64,000 nucleotides of DNA from Candidatus Manganitrophus morganii (lineage in GTDB: Bacteria; Nitrospirota; Nitrospiria; SBBL01; Manganitrophaceae). Position 1 is the stretch's first letter. Every line of letters begins with the position of its first letter. The stretch spans positions 2,852,001 to 2,916,000 of the forward strand of contig JAJHOH010000001.1 of assembly GCA_021651055.1 (NCBI GenBank). The letters run 5' to 3'. This document shows, one piece after another, positions 59,370-64,000 of this stretch. The notes under the pieces were generated by a model. The model worked only from the letters and a program-made list of their open reading frames with translations, did not search any database and was not told the DNA's origin. The position numbers were made by a program, and so were the translations under genes.

Positions 59370-60658
59370 TCTCGAAAGAAGCCCCCTCGCCGATGACCCC
59401 CACTTTCAACAAGGGTTTGGTCGAAACGGTCTTTTCCGACCCGTCGATTGCGGTGGAGCGGGTCTGCACTGACGAGGGGCTTTTCGAATCGAAGGCCGAT
59501 TGGGAGCGGCTCTTCGCGCAAGCGTCGGCTCAGAATCCCTTCTTAAGCTGGGAGTGGATGGCGGCCTGGTGGCGTCATTTGGGCGCCGGGAAGCTCCATC
59601 TTCTCTTTGTCCGGCGTCAGGGAGCGTTGATCGGTATCGCTCCCTTCTATCAAAGAGAGATCCGATTGGGTGGGATCTCGTTCCGCGCCCTCTCGTTTCT
59701 CGGGGACGAGGCGGTCGGATCGGACCACCTCGATTTTCTTTCCCGGAAAGGGTGTGAGGACGAGGTGGCGGAGGCGGTCGTTCAAGCCTGGCTGCACGAT
59801 CGCCGCGGCTGGGATTTCATCGCCCTCCGGCATATGGCGGAGGCGTCGCCTCACGCGGACCGGTTCCTCCGTCTCACCGAGCGGGGGTGGCGCGTTCAGC
59901 GGCGGGAAGGGGAGGTCTGTCCCTATCTTCCCCTGGCGCCGACCTGGGAGGCTTTTCTCAACCGGCTCAGCGCCAGCATGCGCTACACCGTCCGCCGGAA
60001 AATCCGAAATCTCGAGAAGGGGCACCGGGTGGAATTCATCGCGATCGATGATCTCAACGAAGGCCGGCCCGCGATGGAGCGGTTGCTCGCCCTTCATCAG
60101 AAACGATGGGGGGATCGCGGGGGATCGGATGCTTTTGTCAGCGAAATCAAGCTTCCCTTTCACCGGGAGACCGCCGAGGCATTTTTCCAACAAGGGACGG
60201 CCCGCCTCTTCTTTCTCAAGGCCGACGGCGAAACGGTCGCCGCGCTTTACGGCTTTATTTTAGGACAGCGGTTTTTCTATTACCAGGCCGGCTTTGATCC
60301 CGCTTGGAAGGGGAAGAGCGTCGGGATGGTCTTGATGGCGAAGTGCATCGAGGCGGCGATCTCGCAGGGATGGAGCGAATTCGATTTCTTAAGGGGGCCG
60401 GAGGAGTACAAATCCCATTGGACCTCCGATCGGCGGCAGACGCAGCATTGGATCCTCTCTCCGCCCGGAATGAAAAATGACCTCTACCGGTTTCTGGCCG
60501 CCTCGTCGCAGACCGGCCGGCGTCTGGCGCGGCGCTACCTTCCGGACGCCTGGGTGGAACGGTTGAAGGGGAACCGGGTTGCAGGTGTAGGGCCAGGTAT
60601 CGAGCCGGGTGTCGAGCCAGGTATCGAGAAAGACGCAAAGGAAAAGGAATCGGAATGA
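59366..60658 (+). CDS. FemAB-like GNAT acyltransferase (2)
   Basis: 430 residues from the ATG at 59366, which overlaps the aminotransferase stop; a much longer upstream frame is spurious. Motifs parallel the first copy: NPFLSWEWMAAWWRHLG near 52, SASMRYTVRRKIRNLEKG near 205, TARLFFLKADGETVAALYGFILGQRFFYYQAGFDPAWKGKSVG near 276-317 and SEFDFLRGPEEYKSHW. The two are clearly related but diverged. At the C-terminus a tetrapeptide is repeated (GVGP GIEP GVEP GIEK). It may act on a second position of the same sugar. Confidence 0.82.
   Translation: MISKEAPSPMTPTFNKGLVETVFSDPSIAVERVCTDEGLFESKADWERLFAQASAQNPFLSWEWMAAWWRHLGAGKLHLLFVRRQGALIGIAPFYQREIRLGGISFRALSFLGDEAVGSDHLDFLSRKGCEDEVAEAVVQAWLHDRRGWDFIALRHMAEASPHADRFLRLTERGWRVQRREGEVCPYLPLAPTWEAFLNRLSASMRYTVRRKIRNLEKGHRVEFIAIDDLNEGRPAMERLLALHQKRWGDRGGSDAFVSEIKLPFHRETAEAFFQQGTARLFFLKADGETVAALYGFILGQRFFYYQAGFDPAWKGKSVGMVLMAKCIEAAISQGWSEFDFLRGPEEYKSHWTSDRRQTQHWILSPPGMKNDLYRFLAASSQTGRRLARRYLPDAWVERLKGNRVAGVGPGIEPGVEPGIEKDAKEKESE
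60584..60631. repeat. Short tandem repeat of 12 bases inside the second FemAB-like gene
   Basis: Four 12-base units (GGTATCGAGCCG-like) encode G-[VI]-[GE]-[PK]. They lie near the 3' end of the gene and lengthen its tail. Slippage at such a tract can change length without breaking the frame. Confidence 0.6.
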
Positions 60659-61797
60659 ATGTAATGAAGTTCAAACAGCGCAACGGGTATCCCTTCTCCG
60701 GGAATGGAGACGCGGCTTCCCCCCGTCCCCGGGCTTCCCGCTTCCGCCGACTGTTGAAGTCGGCCGTGGCGGGGACCGCCTATTATAGCGGGCTGCTCGA
60801 TCTCTATATTCAATTTCGGGATCGATGTCCGGCCCAGCGCCGCCTCTTTATCGTCGGTTATCACGCCGTCGTCGAGGAGACCGACCGGGCGATCGACGCG
60901 GGAATGATGCCGCAGCAGCTGATTTCCAAATCGCTTTTTGAGAAGGAAATCGACCAAATCGGCGCGCAGTTCGACTTTCTCTCGATCGATCAGGCGGTCG
61001 ATTTCCTGGAAGGGAGGTTTCATCTCAAGCGCGACAGCGTCGTGGTGACCTTCGACGACGGATACCGGGGGATCTACGATCATGCCTACCCGGTTTTGAA
61101 GAAAAAGGGGGTTCCGGCGATCTTCTATCTTTGCAGCGATTATGTCGGCACCTCCCTTCTGTTCGATCATGACCGGCTTTTTTATTTGATCCAAAGGGCG
61201 GTGAATGCCTCCTTGCCGATCGAGGGGCTGTTGCTTCAACGTGACGTCCCGTTCGATTCGGCGAATCCGATCACGCACGGCGCCCCGCTGGAGGTGACGC
61301 GGCGTCTGCTGGAGATCTGTTCTAAAACCGAACTGGACGGTTTCATCCGGCTGCTCCAGGAGAAGCTCTCCGTCGGCGGCGCCGATTTTCCGTCCGAAGC
61401 GGCGATCGTCGGGTGGGACGAGGTGAAAGAGATGGCCGAGGGGGGAATGACTTTCGGATCACACACCGCCAGCCACTGTCTTTTGACCGAAGTCGATCCG
61501 AAAGTGGTGATGGAGGAGCTCCGAAGCTCCAAGGCGTCGCTGGAGGCGCGGCTCGATCGGAAGATCGAGCATCTCGCCTACCCCGACGGAAGGGTAAACC
61601 CGTTTATCGTCGAAGCGGCGCGCGCCTGCGGCTATCGCTCCGCCTGCACCACCGCCCACAGCGTCAACCGGATCGGGGGGAATCTCCATCTCCTCGGACG
61701 GGAGCTGCTCTGGGAAAACAGCGCGTTGGGATGGTCGTCGAACTGCTCGAAGGCGATGGTGGCGTCGCAGATCAAGGGACTTTTTAAAACAGGGTAG
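60655..61797 (+). CDS. Polysaccharide deacetylase (NodB fold)
   Basis: 380 residues, overlapping the FemAB-like gene by ATGA. The catalytic motifs are VVVTFDDGYRG near residue 127, with the metal aspartate pair, HTASHCLLTE near 279 with the two metal histidines and HLAYPDGRVNPF near 309. Between the first two lies an insert of about 100 residues that is common in the PEP-CTERM/XrtA-associated deacetylases. It would remove N-acetyl groups from the polymer or its precursor. No signal peptide is seen, so it may act in the cytoplasm or at the membrane. Confidence 0.88.
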   Translation: MNVMKFKQRNGYPFSGNGDAASPRPRASRFRRLLKSAVAGTAYYSGLLDLYIQFRDRCPAQRRLFIVGYHAVVEETDRAIDAGMMPQQLISKSLFEKEIDQIGAQFDFLSIDQAVDFLEGRFHLKRDSVVVTFDDGYRGIYDHAYPVLKKKGVPAIFYLCSDYVGTSLLFDHDRLFYLIQRAVNASLPIEGLLLQRDVPFDSANPITHGAPLEVTRRLLEICSKTELDGFIRLLQEKLSVGGADFPSEAAIVGWDEVKEMAEGGMTFGSHTASHCLLTEVDPKVVMEELRSSKASLEARLDRKIEHLAYPDGRVNPFIVEAARACGYRSACTTAHSVNRIGGNLHLLGRELLWENSALGWSSNCSKAMVASQIKGLFKTG

Positions 61798-61806
61798 GAG
61801 AATAAG

Positions 61807-62961
61807 ATGATTCGAATCGTTTGTGTGGTCGGCGCGAGGCCGAACTTTGTGAAAATCGCCCCGCTGGTCCGGCACATCAAGGAAGCGTGGAGCGACACGT
61901 TTGAGGCGACGCTGGTCCATACCGGCCAGCATTACGATGAGAAGCTCTCCCAGGTTTTCTTCGAAGAGCTTCAGATTCCGCAGCCCGATGTGAACCTCGG
62001 CGTCGGCTCCGGGACGGCGACGCGACAGATTGCCGAAATTATGCAGCGATTTGAAGAGGTCCTCCTTTGGAAGAAACCCGACCGGGTCGTCGTGGTCGGC
62101 GATGTCAACTCCACGTTGGCCGCCGCGCTGGCGGCGGAGAAAATGGGAATTCCGGTGGCCCATGTCGAGGCGGGGCTCCGTAGTTTTGACCGGGCGATGC
62201 CCGAAGAGACCAATCGGGTCCTCACCGACCGGCTCTCCGATCTTCTTTTTGCGACGGAGGAGAGCGCGGTTCAAAACTTGCTAAACGAAGGGGTCGAGAA
62301 AGATCGAATCTTTTGGGTGGGGAACTTGATGATCGACGCTTTGATCAGTCATGCGCAGGAAGCCGAGCGATCGACGATTCTGAGAGAAATGAACGTGGCC
62401 GCGCAGCAGTATGCCTTGGTCACCCTGCATCGCCCCTCCAACGTCGATACGCCGGAAGGGATGGGCCGGATTTTGACGATCCTCTCGGGGGTGGAAAAAC
62501 AGATACGGATCCTCTTTCCGATCCATCCGCGGACCCGCGGGCGGATGGAGGAGTTCGGTCTGGCATCCGCAATCCGCGCCCTTCAAAACGTGACCCTCTG
62601 CGAGCCGGTCGGTTATCTCGATTTCATCCGGCTGATGCGCGACGCCAAGGTGGTGTTGACCGATTCCGGGGGGATCCAGGAGGAGACCACCGCGTTGGGA
62701 ATTCCCTGCCTGACCCTGCGAGAGAACACGGAGCGGCCGGTCACGATCACGGAGGGAACCAATCTTCTGACCGGGACCGATCCGGAGCGGGTCTTGGCGG
62801 CGGTGATCGATATTTTGGAGGGGCGCGGGAAGCGCGGGAAGGTCCCGACCCTCTGGGACGGCCAGGCGGCCCGTCGCATCGTCCGGGTTTTGCAAAGCCG
62901 ATCGACGCGTCGGGAGCCGAGTCAAGAGGTTCCTCTTTCAACGATCCTCCCCCGTTCTTAG
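61807..62961 (+). CDS. wecB: UDP-N-acetylglucosamine 2-epimerase (non-hydrolysing)
   Basis: 384 residues. Converts UDP-GlcNAc to UDP-ManNAc. Motifs: VVGARPNFVKIAPLVRHI at residues 6-23, HTGQHYDEKLSQVFFEEL, HVEAGLRSFDRAMPEETNRVLTDRLSDLLF, VTLHRPSNVD, EPVGYLDFIRLM and LTDSGGIQEETTALGIPCLTLRENTERP. All are family standards. AGGAGAATAAG precedes the start. Together with glmS it points to ManNAc-type sugars in the exopolysaccharide. Confidence 0.96.
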   Translation: MIRIVCVVGARPNFVKIAPLVRHIKEAWSDTFEATLVHTGQHYDEKLSQVFFEELQIPQPDVNLGVGSGTATRQIAEIMQRFEEVLLWKKPDRVVVVGDVNSTLAAALAAEKMGIPVAHVEAGLRSFDRAMPEETNRVLTDRLSDLLFATEESAVQNLLNEGVEKDRIFWVGNLMIDALISHAQEAERSTILREMNVAAQQYALVTLHRPSNVDTPEGMGRILTILSGVEKQIRILFPIHPRTRGRMEEFGLASAIRALQNVTLCEPVGYLDFIRLMRDAKVVLTDSGGIQEETTALGIPCLTLRENTERPVTITEGTNLLTGTDPERVLAAVIDILEGRGKRGKVPTLWDGQAARRIVRVLQSRSTRREPSQEVPLSTILPRS

Positions 62962-62974
62962 CGGAGACTGTAAC

Positions 62975-64000
62975 GTGGCGCAGATGGAAACAGTTCGAAC
63001 CCCTTTTCCGAAGCGGCGCTTCGGCGGATCGATGACCGCTCTCGGCTGGAGGAAAACGGCGGAGGTTTCGGAGACGGGAGGCCGATCGTTTCAGGAAACG
63101 GAGGCCCCCTCACGGCAAGAGCGGATCGCCTACGGCGCGCTCCTCTTGTTTGTCGCCCTCATCTACATTACCCCCGGGACCCTTTATCCGCCGCTGGAAG
63201 CGGTGCCGATCGCCAAAGGGGTGGCGGTGATCTCTTTTCTCTTTCTCTTCTCCGCCCTGCGAGCGAAGGGGGCCTCCTGGAGGCTCTCCGATCCGGCGAC
63301 CCTCTGGCTGATCGCCTTTGTGGCGATCGGAGGATTGTCGATTGCCACCTCCCTCTGGCGGATCTATTCCTTGAATGCGTTTCTCGACGTCTTGAAGCTG
63401 ATCCTGGTCTATCTCCTGGTCCTCCATCTCGTCGATCGCCTGGAGCGGGTCCGCCGGCTCTTCTGGGTGATGCTCTGGGCGGGGATGGTCCCGGCGGCCG
63501 GGACGCTGGCGCACTATCTCCTCAAGATCGATCTGGTCGAGGGGTATCGCGGCGCCTGGCGGGGGGTTTACGCCGATCCGAACGATCTCGCCTATAACCT
63601 GATCGTGTTGGTTCCGATCGGCCTGTCTCTTCTGGAAGCGGAGCGATCGTTTGTCAAAAGAGGTCTTGTCTTCGGCATCTTGACCGTCTTTATGATGGCC
63701 ATTTATGTGACCTTTTCCCGGGGAGGGCTCGTCGGGCTGATGGCCGTCTTCTTCTTCCAGATCCTCCGCTCGCGGAATCGGATGCTCCATTTTTCGCTCG
63801 CAACGATTCTCTTGATGGTTTTTTTAGCGGTGGCGCCGGCCCGGTATTGGGAGCGGGCCGAGACGATCTTGAAGTTCCACCACGACGAATCGGCGATGGG
63901 GCGGGTCTACGCCTGGCAGGCGGGGCTGTCGATGGTGGCCGATCGGCCGCTGCTCGGCGTGGGGCTGGGCTGTTTTGTCATGGGCTGGCCGATCTACGCC
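62975..64000 (+). CDS. O-antigen ligase / polymerase family membrane protein, partial
   Basis: 342 codons are visible from a GTG at 62975 (GGAG eight bases upstream); in-frame ATGs at 62984 and 63032 are alternatives. The protein runs off the right edge. About nine membrane helices are seen (IAYGALLLFVALIYITPG, LWLIAFVAIGGLSIATSLW, MVFLAVAPARYW and others). The Wzy_C-type signature DPNDLAYNLIVLVPIGLSLLE, TFSRGGLVGLMAVFFF and GRVYAWQAGLSMVADRPLLGVGLG is clear. It would polymerise or ligate the polysaccharide at the outer face of the inner membrane. Confidence 0.85.
   Translation, partial: MAQMETVRTPFPKRRFGGSMTALGWRKTAEVSETGGRSFQETEAPSRQERIAYGALLLFVALIYITPGTLYPPLEAVPIAKGVAVISFLFLFSALRAKGASWRLSDPATLWLIAFVAIGGLSIATSLWRIYSLNAFLDVLKLILVYLLVLHLVDRLERVRRLFWVMLWAGMVPAAGTLAHYLLKIDLVEGYRGAWRGVYADPNDLAYNLIVLVPIGLSLLEAERSFVKRGLVFGILTVFMMAIYVTFSRGGLVGLMAVFFFQILRSRNRMLHFSLATILLMVFLAVAPARYWERAETILKFHHDESAMGRVYAWQAGLSMVADRPLLGVGLGCFVMGWPIYA

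Noticed and set aside
1-64000. tRNA, rRNA and CRISPR arrays
   Set aside because: No cloverleaf with a TTCGA-type arm, no rRNA core sequence and no regularly spaced direct repeats were seen on reading. The palindromes are single hairpins, not repeat-spacer arrays.

Overview
This window is a stretch of GC-rich bacterial chromosome with densely packed, mostly minus-strand genes in the first two thirds and a plus-strand exopolysaccharide region in the last third. The enlarged complex I with several NuoM-type subunits, DUF362 and membrane-anchored cytochrome c proteins, the 'PEP-CTERM style' polysaccharide genes and the general codon use suggest a member of Nitrospirota (Nitrospira / Manganitrophus-like relatives). 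This assignment is inference from gene content; there is no rRNA or tRNA in the window to test it.

Layout. 1-9.1 kb: housekeeping and small metabolic genes: a GNAT acetyltransferase cut by the left edge, a divergent SelO-like protein, lspA, yceH, a tandem pair of CBS-domain proteins, a DAHP synthase, dtd and a membrane-anchored diheme cytochrome c. 9.3-18.7 kb: accessory genes: an eCIS-type DUF4157 protein with two zincin motifs, two copies of a tiny zinc-ribbon gene (one frameshifted), an outer-membrane protein, an alpha/beta hydrolase, a TerB-domain protein, a DUF362 protein, and a lone YqaJ-type exonuclease. 18.8-22.4 kb: an AT-richer islet holding a foreign-looking membrane protein between a whole and a truncated copy of a small membrane gene, and an orphan HEPN-domain protein.

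22.4-38.3 kb: one long minus-strand complex I operon, nuoA-B-C-D-G-I-J-K followed by five antiporter-like pump genes (MrpA/NuoL-like, MrpD-like, NuoM, NuoM, NuoN) and an 86-residue membrane protein. nuoE, nuoF and, strikingly, nuoH are missing. Palindromic elements with GTAGGGGC / GCCCCTAC ends sit at four of its gene junctions, and two further hairpins lie at the start of nuoC. A good sigma-70-type promoter precedes nuoA.

38.5-42.1 kb: a lipoprotein with repeated propeller-like units, a GAF-GGDEF diguanylate cyclase, a small membrane protein and a secreted protein. 42.4-64 kb: a two-component pair (REC-GAF-histidine kinase plus sigma-54 activator), then an exopolysaccharide locus: two Wza-type export proteins, an outer-membrane barrel, a second sigma-54 activator with a degenerate receiver, Wzz-type and tyrosine-kinase-type chain-length proteins, a polyprenyl-phosphate sugar transferase, glmS, a glycosyltransferase with a coupled tail ORF, two FemAB-like acyltransferases around a DegT aminotransferase, a NodB deacetylase, wecB and an O-antigen-ligase-type protein cut by the right edge. 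Two -24/-12 sigma-54 promoters, one before the first export gene and one before the second activator, tie the regulators to the locus. The nearby diguanylate cyclase fits a cyclic-di-GMP link to exopolysaccharide production, but that link is inference.

The most unusual item is the H-less, E/F-less complex I with five antiporter-like subunits. Other items worth checking are the palindrome family inside its operon, the sigma-54 control of the exopolysaccharide locus, the orphan HEPN protein and the lone eCIS-type zincin.
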